Of a stretch of 64,000 bases of DNA, positions 34,887 through 44,268 are shown in pieces. Under the pieces are notes generated by a model. That model did no database searches and was not told the DNA's origin. It saw only the letters and a program-made list of their open reading frames with translations. Numbering within the stretch: the first letter of the stretch is position 1; each line of letters opens with the position of its first letter. Location: NCBI GenBank assembly GCA_007745635.1, contig CP036272.1, forward strand, positions 2,151,900-2,215,899, given 5' to 3'. The position numbers were made by a program, and so were the translations under genes. This DNA is from Stieleria bergensis. Lineage in GTDB: Bacteria; Planctomycetota; Planctomycetia; Pirellulales; Pirellulaceae.

Positions 34887-34893
34887 CTCAAGG

Positions 34894-34917
34894 ACCTCGT
34901 TTCGGCGAGGTTTTTTT
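34894..34917 (+). terminator. Rho-independent terminator after tRNA-Pro
   Basis: CCTCG (34895-34899) pairs with CGAGG (34906-34910), extended by an A-T pair, followed by seven T residues. Eight bases past the tRNA. Confidence 0.9.
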
Positions 34918-35357
34918 ATGCGCTGTGCATCACGCTCTGGCCAATCTCCGGTTGCTGGGAGCTGAATGAGCTGTGGTGACAAAAACGCTGGACTTGCGCC
35001 GCTGCTAGCAGGCCGTTCGGTGGCTTGCGACTCGAGAGGCATCGCTGGCTTGCGCAGCTTTCTTGATCAGCCCTATTGGCGATGCGATGCAACCAAATCG
35101 TAAATGTCATCACCCTAACCTCTCTGTTGTCGAAGATTTCGACTCTTAACCGCAGCGTTTCTGAGTTGCGATCAATGGGGGCAAACGAGACGGTTTTCGG
35201 TTGCAAATACTTTGCGTTGATGTCGTCGTTGCTCTACGGTTCCAAACAGAGGACGTGTTTCATCGGAGCAAACTTTGTTTCCTCGCACCCAGGCTGGTGT
35301 TTTCTGCCAATCTAGTCATGCACATCACATTGAAGGTTTATTCCCGAGGGTATCCAT
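34918..35357. other. Intergenic region, no gene seen
   Basis: 440 bases between the tRNA-Pro terminator and the next gene. Several frames of 70-95 codons exist on both strands but lack protein-like composition and start signals. The end carries GAGGG eight bases before the ATG at 35358. No attachment-site duplication of the tRNA 3' end is visible downstream. Confidence 0.5.
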
Positions 35358-35846
35358 ATGGACATGCAGCAGGTCAAGCATTTTAATGTGTGGAAGCACG
35401 GTCAGAAATTCGGCAGTGAAGCTGTGTTACTGACGCACGGCGGATACTACACAAAAAATGGGATGGAAGGCCTGCCCTCCTCCGTCTATTTCTATGCCCC
35501 CCATACGGTCAGCATCGGCTTTGAACAGGCATATTACATTATCGAATACAATAACGCAAACAAGGCGACATCGATCTCTGGGCCAGAAACTGCGATTTGG
35601 AATTACTCACTGCGGGAACTTACAGTTCCTGAAGCGACTACCATCTTTATTGCGTGGAAGAGACAGGAAAAATGGGATTGGTGGTCGGTCAAAGGCGATA
35701 AGATTCAGACGATGAAAACCCTCAAGGCAGCCATGCATTCGACAGGGCATACGTACGATAAGATTCACTTCCTGTGTTGCCGAATCTGGTATGATGTCAA
35801 GCCACCAGAGAAATTTGGTGCCCTCGAGCCCCCCAAGGAAAAGTGA
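35358..35846 (+). CDS. Small protein with an Stv-like (putative adhesin/polymorphic-toxin) domain
   Basis: 162 residues from an ATG with GAGGG eight bases upstream. The block LLTHGGYY (24-31), LPSSVYFYAPH (39-49) and later SGPETAIWNYSLRELTVP resembles, from memory, the Stv domain often found at the C-terminus of large secreted polymorphic proteins (pattern HGGY...LP..V.FY.PHG). Here it stands alone with no export signal. The second half (WKRQEKWDWWSVKGDKIQTM, HFLCCRIWYDVK) is rich in aromatic residues. Function is unknown; a toxin, adhesin fragment or captured domain are all possible. The family call is tentative. Confidence 0.6.
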   Translation: MDMQQVKHFNVWKHGQKFGSEAVLLTHGGYYTKNGMEGLPSSVYFYAPHTVSIGFEQAYYIIEYNNANKATSISGPETAIWNYSLRELTVPEATTIFIAWKRQEKWDWWSVKGDKIQTMKTLKAAMHSTGHTYDKIHFLCCRIWYDVKPPEKFGALEPPKEK

Positions 35847-36392
35847 AGCGTGCACCGAGTTGAACACGCTGGGTTGAACGCAGCGGTCTGAGCAAGTGAA
35901 GCAAGGAGCGTCATCGTGTTGGCGTTCCATTGGCTTGGTTGAGACAAAGACCATTCATCGAAGTCCATGGTGTTTTCCTCGCTCCGCAGGTTGACGCTTC
36001 TTGGTTGCGAACCTGGGGCTTCTGTCTTTGATTCCTTCGCCATTACCTGGAAGGGGCCGTTCTTGACGCGGTTGTCCATGCCTCTCGGGCGCTCAGTGGT
36101 TTAGTGCTTGGTTGTCTTCGTGTGAGCCCCTTTTTCACACGTTTGATGCTGCTCTGTGAAGTGTTCGATCAGCGACGTCGGCGTTCGCTGTGGTGCATTG
36201 CCGTTTCGTTACAGGAGGGGTCGCTCAACGTGACAGCTGGCACCCCAGCGATGCCGCAAATGTAAGACAAGTTTTTTTTCGGCTGCCCCGCCTAAGGGAT
36301 TCGTTGCAACATCGTTCACTTGATGCCAGGCTGTGTTGTTTGCATGGACACCGAGGCTTCTGTTTGATCGCGACTTTTTATGGGGCAATGCT
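35847..36392. other. Long intergenic region
   Basis: 546 bases. A 7-bp hairpin CGTGTGA (36119-36125) / TCACACG (36135-36141) could end transcription of the preceding gene but has only a weak T-run. A minus-strand frame overlapping the end of the preceding gene (to 36079) is not convincing. Nothing else identified. Confidence 0.5.
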
Positions 36393-37610
36393 ATGGTTCA
36401 GTGCTTGTTGATGATGGCGGTTTGTTGGTGGAGTCCCTTTCAGGTCCGTTCGGCTCAGTCGCCGGAGGATCACGATGATGTCCAGCGTCCTGTATTGCAG
36501 CGAGCAGAATTCGAACCGAGCGATTTGTCAGGCCCCGTCCCAGAAAAAGAGTCGCCGTCGGTTGCCAATGAATCCATCGCCACTGAATCTCGACCGCGGG
36601 CTCCCGCCGGTTCGTTGAACATTGGCTTTGCCTATGATCCCGGTCAAGGCAAGTATGACGGCGCTGTCGGACGGCCTGGTGATGTGTGGAACTTCGTTGA
36701 CATCGGCACCACCGCCGTTGACTACCTCCGCCACGCAGATGCTAGCGGCAGTTCCGCTCGGCTCCGTGTTTCCAAGTCGGATGGTGAATGGGCGGTTAAG
36801 ACAGACAATCAGATCTTCCGTGGTTACATCTACCACAATTGTCAGTGTGTTGATCTGGAGGTTTCGATCCTTGATTTACAGCCCGGCCGTTACCGGGTCT
36901 TGGTCTATGCCCATGGTGATGCGGCAAATCAAAATGCTTCGATTGAAATGCAGGTTGGCGAGGAAAACTATGGACGTCGGTCGACGTCCAAAGCAGTTGA
37001 CGCTGACTTTCGCTCAAGCATGCTTGTTGACGGTGTGCATTACGTCAGCTTTGAGATCCTGGTCTCAGCGGGCGAAGACGTTCGCATCACCAGCCATCGA
37101 GACGGGAGTGGCTATTCGATGTTCAACGCCATTCAATTGGTACCCATTCCGAAACCGAGTCAACAGGCACGCGTCAAACCCGCCATGCCACAGGCTCCGC
37201 AGAAGCAGATTCCCGCTGTGCTGCAGACTTTCTTCAAGGGACTGAGCAATCAAGACGCCGAAGCGATCAACCGTGTGGTGGCCGAAAAGATGATGATTGT
37301 CAGGACCAGCGACGAAGTCGCAAGAGCGACGCTTCCCAAAGACACGCTGTTGATCAAGCCACCCAAGCGTGTTCGCAACTGGTCCTTTGCCGCGGTTCGT
37401 GACGTTGAAGTCCTGCCATCAACGACTGCAAATCGAATCGCCCATGTACGATTCGATTTGCAATTACTTCGGGGCCCTGACGCCGACGAATTGGGGATCA
37501 AGACGCGAAGTTTCAATCGGTTGCAACCGCTGCTCAAGTACCCAGCCTCGGCGGTCATGCTCTGGCAAGAGGGGCACTGGAAGATCCAGTTATTGACGCT
37601 GCCGATCTAG
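36393..37610 (+). CDS. Large exported protein with predicted beta-sandwich domain, unknown function
   Basis: 405 residues from the ATG at 36393, where a signal peptide starts (MVQCLLMMAVCWWSPFQVRS). A polar linker (~20-70) precedes a domain starting SLNIGFAYDPGQGKYDGAVG, with repeated beta-strand-like blocks VDLEVSILDLQPGRYRVLVYAHGD and VSFEILVSAGEDVRITSHRDGSGY, the look of a carbohydrate-binding type sandwich. After a Pro-rich hinge a C-terminal domain (about 265-405, VLQTFFKGLSNQDAEAINRVV to WQEGHWKIQLLTLPI) resembles NTF2/SnoaL-like folds in its ending. Both fold ideas are by eye only. It precedes the hydrolase gene on the same strand by 250 bases. Confidence 0.7.
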   Translation: MVQCLLMMAVCWWSPFQVRSAQSPEDHDDVQRPVLQRAEFEPSDLSGPVPEKESPSVANESIATESRPRAPAGSLNIGFAYDPGQGKYDGAVGRPGDVWNFVDIGTTAVDYLRHADASGSSARLRVSKSDGEWAVKTDNQIFRGYIYHNCQCVDLEVSILDLQPGRYRVLVYAHGDAANQNASIEMQVGEENYGRRSTSKAVDADFRSSMLVDGVHYVSFEILVSAGEDVRITSHRDGSGYSMFNAIQLVPIPKPSQQARVKPAMPQAPQKQIPAVLQTFFKGLSNQDAEAINRVVAEKMMIVRTSDEVARATLPKDTLLIKPPKRVRNWSFAAVRDVEVLPSTTANRIAHVRFDLQLLRGPDADELGIKTRSFNRLQPLLKYPASAVMLWQEGHWKIQLLTLPI

Positions 37611-37861
37611 TGGCCGCGCCCGCGACGACTCTCATGAACTCTCTTGGTCGCGGGGCTGTGCAGCGAACATGCTCCCCGTTTTATAGGTGGGAACGGCTTA
37701 CAGGTGGGAACAATAGACCGTCAGCAGCGGGGTGGTGGTCCGGACCGGGGGGCAGGATCTTTTCGAATTCCCGCTTTGACTACACTGTCTGGCTGTGCTG
37801 GCACACGGACCGTGATCTTTGCCAGCTAAGTTCTTTCATTGTGATTGTTTGAGTGATTGAG

Positions 37862-39736
37862 ATGCGGTGTTGTTTGAGCTTGCTTGTTGGTTTGTTATCG
37901 GTGGGGTTTTCGTTCGGCCAGTTGGTGGAGACATTGCCTCCGCTGGCCGATGGAAAGTCACCTCAAGATTTCCAGCAGATGTGGAATGGCTTTGACCCAC
38001 AAGCAGAGCCGCTTGAAGTAGAAGTCTTGCATCAGTGGGAAGAAGACGATGTTGTGCTCACGGTGCTGCGATATCGCGTCGGGGTCTTCAAAGGTCGAAC
38101 AGCCATGCTGGCGGCCGTTTACGGGTATCCCAAAACTGCCGTGACGACGCCCATTCCAGGCTTGGTGCAGATTCATGGCGGCGGGCAATACGCCGACTAC
38201 AAGGCTTGCTTGACCAATGCCAAACGTGGGTACGCGACGATCTCGTTAGCCTGGGCTGGGCGAATCAGTGCTCCGGGATATCAGGTCAGTCCCGCTGAAG
38301 TGAAGTTGTTTTGGAACGGGCAAACCGATGCACCCAACTACCGAGTCACAACGGACTGGGGCGCAGTCGATGGCTACCATGCTCCTGGACGCAACCCACG
38401 CAATCATTTCCCAAGTGCTGGGCCTGCAGAATGGACGCTGGACAGCATTGAGTCACCACGCAACAGTGGTTGGTTCCTGTGCGCGTTGGCTGCCAGACGC
38501 GCGCTGACCTTTCTTGAGCGTCAACCTGAAGTGGATCCGCATCGTCTGGGTGTCTACGGCCATTCAATGGGTGGCAAGCTAACTGTTTTGACCTCGGTGG
38601 ATCCCAGAGTCAAAGCCGCGGCACCTTCCTGTGGCGGCATCAGCGACCGCGAGAATGAAAGTGCCGTTTTTCGTGCCACACTTGGCGATGGAATAAGCCT
38701 GCAACAGATCAAGTGCCCGATCATGTTCCTGAGCCCGGCGAATGACTTTCATGGACGCATTGGTGACTTGCCAAAATCGGTTGCGGAGCTGCAAAGCAAA
38801 GCGTGGCGTGTGACCTGTTCTCCGCACCACAATCATCAAGACACCTCTGAATATGAAGTCGCGACACAGTTGTGGATGGATCAGTATTTGTATGGTCGCT
38901 TCCAGATGCCTGCGACGCCGCAAACCGAGTTGCAGCTTGAAACCGAGGATTCGATTCCGCGTTTGACGATCAAGCCCGATGTCGGACACAAAGTCCTGGG
39001 CGTTGATGTGTATTACACGTTCGACGGCAAAGCCAATGAGGGACCACAGGATCGACTCGACACCATGCATCGTTTTTGGCATCATGCGTCAGCAACCCAA
39101 CAAGGTGACCAATGGGTTGCTCAAGTGCCGCTGACGACCACTGAGAAACCGCTGTGGGTGTATGCCAATGTTCGCTATCCGCTTGAGCAGAAGATCACTG
39201 CTGCGGGATACTACTATGGGATCTACGAAGCGGATCAGTTCAACCTGTCGTCTCTGATCACTAGGGTGCCCGCTGAAACCTTGGTTGCCGCAAAGGCCAA
39301 GGTGACTTTGATGCCTACCAGCTTGATCGATGATTTTCAAACGAGTTGGCAACATGACTGGTTTGCCTATCGCGAGCCAAACTGGGCGAAAACAACCAAC
39401 AAGTTACGTGACTTGCGATGGCAACCGCCAAAGGATGCTCAGCTTGTGCTGGAGGCTTCTTCTCCGCAGCCAAATCAGTTGGTGCTCTTGATGGACCAGT
39501 ACGCCGCAGTGGTCAAATTTGCAGGCGGCAATGAAAAGCAGGAGTTTGTGTTCAAGCCGAGCGATTTCAAGAACCATGACGGTGAACGTTTGGCCCATTG
39601 GAACGAAGTGCGGACGCTTAAATTGAGTCCGGCAGAACGCTTGCGACCGGGGCGGGGATCTCAGGATCCCGCAACGCTGTTGGGCGGGCAGTGGAAAGGT
39701 GACTCACCCACCTTTCACGAGCTGCGTTGGGAGTGA
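37862..39736 (+). CDS. Exported alpha/beta hydrolase (acetyl-xylan-esterase/dienelactone-hydrolase-like)
   Basis: 624 residues from the ATG at 37862 (a GTG at 37853 is also in frame), with signal peptide MRCCLSLLVGLLSVGFSFGQ. The hydrolase domain has the oxyanion HGGG (QIHGGGQY) and the nucleophile elbow GHSMGG with S235; PIMFLSPANDFHG and SPHHNHQDTSEY are plausible Asp and His parts of the triad. The remaining ~250 residues form a second, beta-rich region with no motif I know (LVLLMDQYAAVVKFAG). Expected substrate: an ester of a plant or algal polymer, or another acyl ester, outside the cytoplasm. No sulfatase or glycosidase is adjacent. It converges on the DUF1501 gene across a repeat element. 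Confidence 0.82.
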   Translation: MRCCLSLLVGLLSVGFSFGQLVETLPPLADGKSPQDFQQMWNGFDPQAEPLEVEVLHQWEEDDVVLTVLRYRVGVFKGRTAMLAAVYGYPKTAVTTPIPGLVQIHGGGQYADYKACLTNAKRGYATISLAWAGRISAPGYQVSPAEVKLFWNGQTDAPNYRVTTDWGAVDGYHAPGRNPRNHFPSAGPAEWTLDSIESPRNSGWFLCALAARRALTFLERQPEVDPHRLGVYGHSMGGKLTVLTSVDPRVKAAAPSCGGISDRENESAVFRATLGDGISLQQIKCPIMFLSPANDFHGRIGDLPKSVAELQSKAWRVTCSPHHNHQDTSEYEVATQLWMDQYLYGRFQMPATPQTELQLETEDSIPRLTIKPDVGHKVLGVDVYYTFDGKANEGPQDRLDTMHRFWHHASATQQGDQWVAQVPLTTTEKPLWVYANVRYPLEQKITAAGYYYGIYEADQFNLSSLITRVPAETLVAAKAKVTLMPTSLIDDFQTSWQHDWFAYREPNWAKTTNKLRDLRWQPPKDAQLVLEASSPQPNQLVLLMDQYAAVVKFAGGNEKQEFVFKPSDFKNHDGERLAHWNEVRTLKLSPAERLRPGRGSQDPATLLGGQWKGDSPTFHELRWE

Positions 39737-39748
39737 TCGGGGTTCGTT

Positions 39749-39810
39749 CGTAGGGTGCCGTGCTTGCACCACCGATTGCTCAGTAGGGTGCCGTGCTTGC
39801 ACCACCAAGT
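39749..39810. repeat. Intergenic hairpin repeat, two tandem copies (copy A3)
   Basis: GTAGGGTGCCGTGCTTGCAC occurs at 39750-39769 and again at 39783-39802, both followed by CACC. Each unit can fold as GGTGC/GCACC around CGTGCTT. It lies between convergent genes, and the same core is at 16561 and 3041. Confidence 0.8.
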
Positions 39811-39845
39811 AACACGCACGCTACGTTGCTGTGGTGTGATCGGGG

Positions 39846-41291
39846 TTAGGCGATGATGGGTTCAATGGGGTGACCGAATTCTTTTTCGAGTCGCTTGCGG
39901 CCGGGGATGGCCAGGTCCCTGGAGTTGAGGCCCAGTTGATGTAGCAGTGTGGCGTGAATGTCGGTGACGTAGTGGCGATCTTCAACGGCATGGAAACCGA
40001 TTTCGTCGGTCGCCCCGTGAGCCAGGCCGCCTTTGATTCCGCCGCCAGCCATCCAAACCGAAAAGCCATAGGGATGATGATCGCGGCCGGTTCCTTTTTG
40101 TGCTCCTGGCGTGCGGCCAAATTCGGTCGCCCAGACGACGATGGTCTCGTCCAGCAGACCGCGTTGTTTCAAATCAGACAGCAGGGCGCCGATGGGTTGG
40201 TCAACTTGTTTGCAAAGTCGACTGTGGCTGGACTTTAGGCCGCTGTGAGCATCCCACTGCCCTGCTCCGCCGTTGCTGCCATGGTAGACCTGCACAAAAC
40301 GAACACCACGTTCGACCAACCGCCGCGCGGCCAGCATCTGTTGTCCAAAGGTCTTGGTTTCTTTTTGATTCAGCCCATACATTTCCTGCGTCTGTTGCGT
40401 TTCGTCTTGAAAGCGAACGATTTCTGGCACCGCCATTTGCATTCGAAAGGCCAATTCATAAGAACGCATGCGAGCGCGGATGGCTTGGTCGTCAGGGTAC
40501 TGTTGGGCAGTGATGGTGTTGAGTTTCCGCAACAAGTCAAACTCGCCGCGCTGTTCTTCCAGCGACACCTCTTTAGGAGGTTTGGCAAACGGGAGCGGAT
40601 TGGCTGGATCGATCTTCAGCGGAATGCCATCGTACTGCGGACCAAGGTAGTTGGCACGATGCGCTTCGACACCTCCACAGCAGTCCGCCACGGGGGTTCC
40701 CATCACGACGAACTTCGGTAGGTTTTCGTTCAATGATCCGAGGCCATAATTGACCCAGGATCCGATGGTGGGAAAGAAGCCATCAACGCGGTGTCGGCCC
40801 GTGTGAAACTGGAGCTGGGCGCCATGGTTGCTGTCTTCTGTCCAGACCGATCGGATCAGGCACAAGTCGTCAGCACGCTTGGCAACATGAGGCCACCAAT
40901 CGCTGATCTCTAATCCGCTTTGCCCGTGTTTCTGAAAGCCAACTTGCAGCGGATAGATCTCTTTGCGAATGAATCCATTATTGGGGTCAAAGGCAACGAC
41001 GCGTTCGTTTGCCAAGAATGGCGACTTTAGAACCGGGGCATAGGGCGATTCGTCAATTGTCTTGCCCGCATGCTGATTGAGTTCAGGCTTGGGATCAAAG
41101 GATTCCATATGGCTGGTGCCGCCGATCATAAACAGCCAAATCACATTCTTTGCCTTGGGCGCAACCTTGGCAACCTCAGCGGCAATGGCTGTTTGCTGGT
41201 CTTGCTCTAGCATGCCTGCAGCAGCAATGGATCCAAAGCCAAGCCCCAGATCGCGTAAGAATGATCGTCGAGTGGAATCGAAGGCATGCAT
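39846..41291 (-). CDS. DUF1501 protein (Tat-exported, arylsulfatase-like fold)
   Basis: 481 residues. A twin-arginine signal starts at residue 6 ([15 protein letters not shown]). DUF1501 hallmarks: [102 protein letters not shown] read in parts, and [11 protein letters not shown]. The family shares the alkaline-phosphatase fold of sulfatases, but its substrate is unknown. It lies 53 bases downstream of the PSD1 gene on the same strand; this gene pair is multiplied in planctomycete genomes and is taken to act together on an extracytoplasmic substrate. Confidence 0.94.
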   Translation of the reverse strand: MHAFDSTRRSFLRDLGLGFGSIAAAGMLEQDQQTAIAAEVAKVAPKAKNVIWLFMIGGTSHMESFDPKPELNQHAGKTIDESPYAPVLKSPFLANERVVAFDPNNGFIRKEIYPLQVGFQKHGQSGLEISDWWPHVAKRADDLCLIRSVWTEDSNHGAQLQFHTGRHRVDGFFPTIGSWVNYGLGSLNENLPKFVVMGTPVADCCGGVEAHRANYLGPQYDGIPLKIDPANPLPFAKPPKEVSLEEQRGEFDLLRKLNTITAQQYPDDQAIRARMRSYELAFRMQMAVPEIVRFQDETQQTQEMYGLNQKETKTFGQQMLAARRLVERGVRFVQVYHGSNGGAGQWDAHSGLKSSHSRLCKQVDQPIGALLSDLKQRGLLDETIVVWATEFGRTPGAQKGTGRDHHPYGFSVWMAGGGIKGGLAHGATDEIGFHAVEDRHYVTDIHATLLHQLGLNSRDLAIPGRKRLEKEFGHPIEPIIA

Positions 41292-41344
41292 GGTTTCGTT
41301 GCCTGATGTGTCGTGTGCAGCAGGGGTGGTTTGCCAACCATGCG

Positions 41345-44014
41345 CTAACGCACGGTGATGAAGTCGTTGTGGTTGATCAGAGCATGAACCAAGTTTTCTT
41401 TGGCTCGTTGTTCGGGTTCGCTCGAGGCTGGGATGTCGGCTTTGGCCGTGCCTCCCAAAAGGGTTCTGGTGGAACCCTTGAGCAGTTCCGTTTGGTCGCT
41501 CAGGAATTCCTGGCAGGCGGTGATTTCTGCGGAGGCCGCCTGCCGGCCAAGAATCGTTTCGAAGGCCAGTGCGATGAAGCTATCGTCCGCTTCTGAATCC
41601 TTTGCGTCCTGAACCAGTTGGCCAGCCAGCTTGCGAGCTTGTGACCACGCGAGGTTGCTGTTGGCGAGCGACAAGGCTTGCTGAGGCACGATGCTGTTGC
41701 TGCGCCGGTAGCATTCGTTCGGTCCCGCGCCATCGAAGAGAACCAGCATCGTCATCTGTTTTTCATAGGCGTGGCGAAAGTACAGGCTGCGTCGCGGTTT
41801 GGTTTGGCCTTGGCTGTGATCCAGGTCGGGGCCGCCGGTGGTGGTGTCCAGGCTGCCGGCAATGTGCAGCACGCTGTCGCGAATCGCCTCCGCCTCCAAA
41901 CGCCGGACGTTGGCACGCCAATAAAACTTGTTCTCAGGATCAAGCTGCCGATTGGATTCTGCCACCGATTCTGCTGACGATGAAGCGCGTTGGTAGGCAT
42001 CACTGGTCACGATCAGCCGGTGCACGTGTTTCATGCTCCAGTTGTGAGCGGTCAGTTCGGTCGCCAAAAAGTCCAGCACGTGCTGCTGCTGCGGCGGCGG
42101 TGATCGCAGTCCAAAGTCGAACGTGTTTTCGACCAAAGCTTGACCGAAGTGCCAGCGCCAAAGGTGGTTGACGGCAACGCGAGCGGTCAACGGATTCTCT
42201 TCACTAGCAATCCAGTTGGCCAACGCCAAGCGACGACCGGTCGACTGCTTGGGGTAAGCTTTGCCAACGGAGGAGTACTTGGCATCGGTTTTCTTGGCTT
42301 CGTTGGTTGCCTTGGTCAACTGCTGCTCTGCATTGTCGACGGCTTTCCTGGCGTTCTTGATTGCCGTTTCCTGTTTCTTTTCGTCCTCGTTGTCATTCGT
42401 GGTCACACTGGCGAGTTGTTGTTGCTTTTCAGCCAGTTCTCGCTTGGCTTTGGCGACACGGTATCGGCGTTCGGCGGCGGCGGCGGATTGGGCGAGTTCG
42501 TTGGGGGCGGTGGACGGGGCCTGTTGAACGCCATACAGGGCTTTGTCGCCATACAGGGCTTTGTCGGCGGCCCAGCGAGCTTGCAGCGAAAGCAACTCCT
42601 GGCGAGCCTCTTCTCGCTTCAATTCCACGATCGAGGGTTCGTCGGATTGGGAGTCCTTCGCCGCTTGGGGTGGCTGTTGTTCGAGCTTGGTGAGCTTGTC
42701 TTGCGCTTGCTTGATCGCTTCCGCTTCCACGTACGGTTTTAAGGCAGGGAAGATGGCTTGTGCTGGCAGAGAAACCGGGACGGAGTTTAGTTCGCTTTGA
42801 AAGACTGCTGGCAGTGCCGCCGTAACAGGAGACTCTTTGTCGTAATGCTTTTCATTGCCAGCGATGTAGAGAAAGGTCTTGGCGTCCGGTTGGGAGTCAT
42901 AGACTCGTGGGATTCCTGCGGCATTTAAGTTTGGTTGGCCGGGCAATCGGAACGTCCGAACATGGTGTGGTTCAAAGATCGCCCGCATGGCATAGTATTC
43001 GTGCTGGGTGAGCGGATCGTATTTGTGATCATGGCACCGGGCGCAGTTGATCGTGGTGGCCAAGAAGGCTTTGCTGGTGTGTTCGACGGTCGCGTCTAGC
43101 CAGATGTTGCGATTGCTGTTGTGGTAGTTGCGAGCCAAGAACCCGGTTGCTCGCAGGACTTGAGGGTCCTGTGGGGCCAGTTCGTCACCGGCGATCATTT
43201 CCACGACCATGCGGTTGTAAGCTTTGTCTTCATTGATCGATTCAATGATCCAGTCGCGCCAGTGCCAGATGTGTCGTTGGCTGCCACGGAGCTGATTCTT
43301 GTAGCCGCTCCAATCGCTGTAACGCCACACATCCATCCAGTGCCGGGCCCAGCGTTCGCCATGACGTGGGCTATTGAGTAACTCGTTGACAAGTGACTGG
43401 TAGGCATCAGCCGAGTCATTGTTGACAAATGCCGCGACTTGCTGTGGTGTCGGTGGCAGGCCAATCAGGTCAAAGTACAGTCGCCGCACCAAGTTGTGTT
43501 TGGAAGCGGGGCCCAGGGGTTTCACGCCCGCCTGCTGTTGCGTGCGAAGGATCAACTGATCGATTGGATTGACGCTCGAGGCCTCCAGTCCGGCGGGGGA
43601 CTGTGGCAGTTGATAGGCCCAGTGGTCCTCCGGGCGACTGGGGATGGGTTCGTCATCGGGCGCGCTCAGACCTTCGTTGATCCATTGTTTGAGCAGTTGA
43701 ATTTGTTCGTCGGTTAGCTTCTCGCCTTCACCTTCGGGCGGCATTCGCAGGTCGGGATCCGCGCTGCTGACGCGTTCGATCAGATCGCTTTTCTCAGCTT
43801 GACCAGAGACAACCGCCTGGGAGTCGCGAATCAATGCAGCGGCGTCGAATCGAAGTTCAGCTTCCTGTTTAAGGGCACCATGGCAAGCGCTGCATTTCTC
43901 ATGCAACAGTGGCTTGATGTCACGCTGGTAGTCCACATCAGCGGAAGCCGGGACAGGGCTGATCAGAAGGGTCCCAATCAACGCAGGGGCCAAAGCGTGC
44001 CAATACGCTCGCAT
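41345..44014 (-). CDS. Planctomycete PSD1-type protein: cytochrome c motif, DUF1549, DUF1553
   Basis: 889 residues from the ATG at 44014, where a signal peptide begins ([25 protein letters not shown]); the frame stays open to 44233 without protein character. One heme-binding CSACH is at 41-45 with the likely distal Met in [18 protein letters not shown]1549 follows ([40 protein letters not shown]). A long Lys/Glu/Ala-rich coiled-coil insert (about 440-590) contains a duplicated DKALYG. DUF1553 is C-terminal ([39 protein letters not shown]). A c-type heme implies a periplasmic redox role. The downstream DUF1501 gene is its standard partner. Upstream lies a divergent LysR gene. Confidence 0.94.
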   Translation of the reverse strand: MRAYWHALAPALIGTLLISPVPASADVDYQRDIKPLLHEKCSACHGALKQEAELRFDAAALIRDSQAVVSGQAEKSDLIERVSSADPDLRMPPEGEGEKLTDEQIQLLKQWINEGLSAPDDEPIPSRPEDHWAYQLPQSPAGLEASSVNPIDQLILRTQQQAGVKPLGPASKHNLVRRLYFDLIGLPPTPQQVAAFVNNDSADAYQSLVNELLNSPRHGERWARHWMDVWRYSDWSGYKNQLRGSQRHIWHWRDWIIESINEDKAYNRMVVEMIAGDELAPQDPQVLRATGFLARNYHNSNRNIWLDATVEHTSKAFLATTINCARCHDHKYDPLTQHEYYAMRAIFEPHHVRTFRLPGQPNLNAAGIPRVYDSQPDAKTFLYIAGNEKHYDKESPVTAALPAVFQSELNSVPVSLPAQAIFPALKPYVEAEAIKQAQDKLTKLEQQPPQAAKDSQSDEPSIVELKREEARQELLSLQARWAADKALYGDKALYGVQQAPSTAPNELAQSAAAAERRYRVAKAKRELAEKQQQLASVTTNDNEDEKKQETAIKNARKAVDNAEQQLTKATNEAKKTDAKYSSVGKAYPKQSTGRRLALANWIASEENPLTARVAVNHLWRWHFGQALVENTFDFGLRSPPPQQQHVLDFLATELTAHNWSMKHVHRLIVTSDAYQRASSSAESVAESNRQLDPENKFYWRANVRRLEAEAIRDSVLHIAGSLDTTTGGPDLDHSQGQTKPRRSLYFRHAYEKQMTMLVLFDGAGPNECYRRSNSIVPQQALSLANSNLAWSQARKLAGQLVQDAKDSEADDSFIALAFETILGRQAASAEITACQEFLSDQTELLKGSTRTLLGGTAKADIPASSEPEQRAKENLVHALINHNDFITVR
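42530..42565. repeat. 18-bp perfect tandem duplication inside the PSD1 gene
   Basis: Two identical 18-base units (42530-42547 and 42548-42565) in frame, coding DKALYG twice in the coiled-coil insert. It looks recent since no base differs. Confidence 0.9.
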
Positions 44015-44246
44015 GATGATTCTTGGAGAAGAGAGGTAGGTCAGCGGGCAGGAGGGAACCACCAACATACCAGTTTGGCGGTACAGACGGGGCCTCGCCA
44101 GCGTCGGAGAGCGAGATGAACAGGCCTTTACGGTGCTGATGGTTCCCTTGATTGGCTTTAGCGGGGCGATCCATCCGGGTGCCTTGACGAGTGTTTTTCC
44201 GGCGTTTAGTTTTCGCATAAGAGTTCGAAACATTCTGGAACCTTAC

Positions 44247-44263
44247 TATTAGGAAAGCTAATA
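44247..44263. promoter_or_regulatory. Palindromic operator candidate for the LysR regulator
   Basis: TATTAG (44247-44252), spacer GAAAG, CTAATA (44258-44263): a perfect 6-5-6 inverted repeat containing TTA-N7-TAA, the shape of LysR-family (T-N11-A type) binding sites. It ends five bases before the LysR start codon and about 230 bases upstream of the divergent PSD1 gene, so autoregulation and control of PSD1-DUF1501 are plausible. Confidence 0.55.
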
Positions 44264-44268
44264 AAGCT

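Noticed and set aside
34813-35357. tRNA-Pro as an attachment site of an integrated element
   Set aside because: No integrase gene and no duplicate of the tRNA 3' end found downstream.
35765-36079. Minus-strand frame of 104 codons overlapping the end of the Stv-like gene
   Set aside because: Part lies antisense to a better gene and the rest shows no family pattern.
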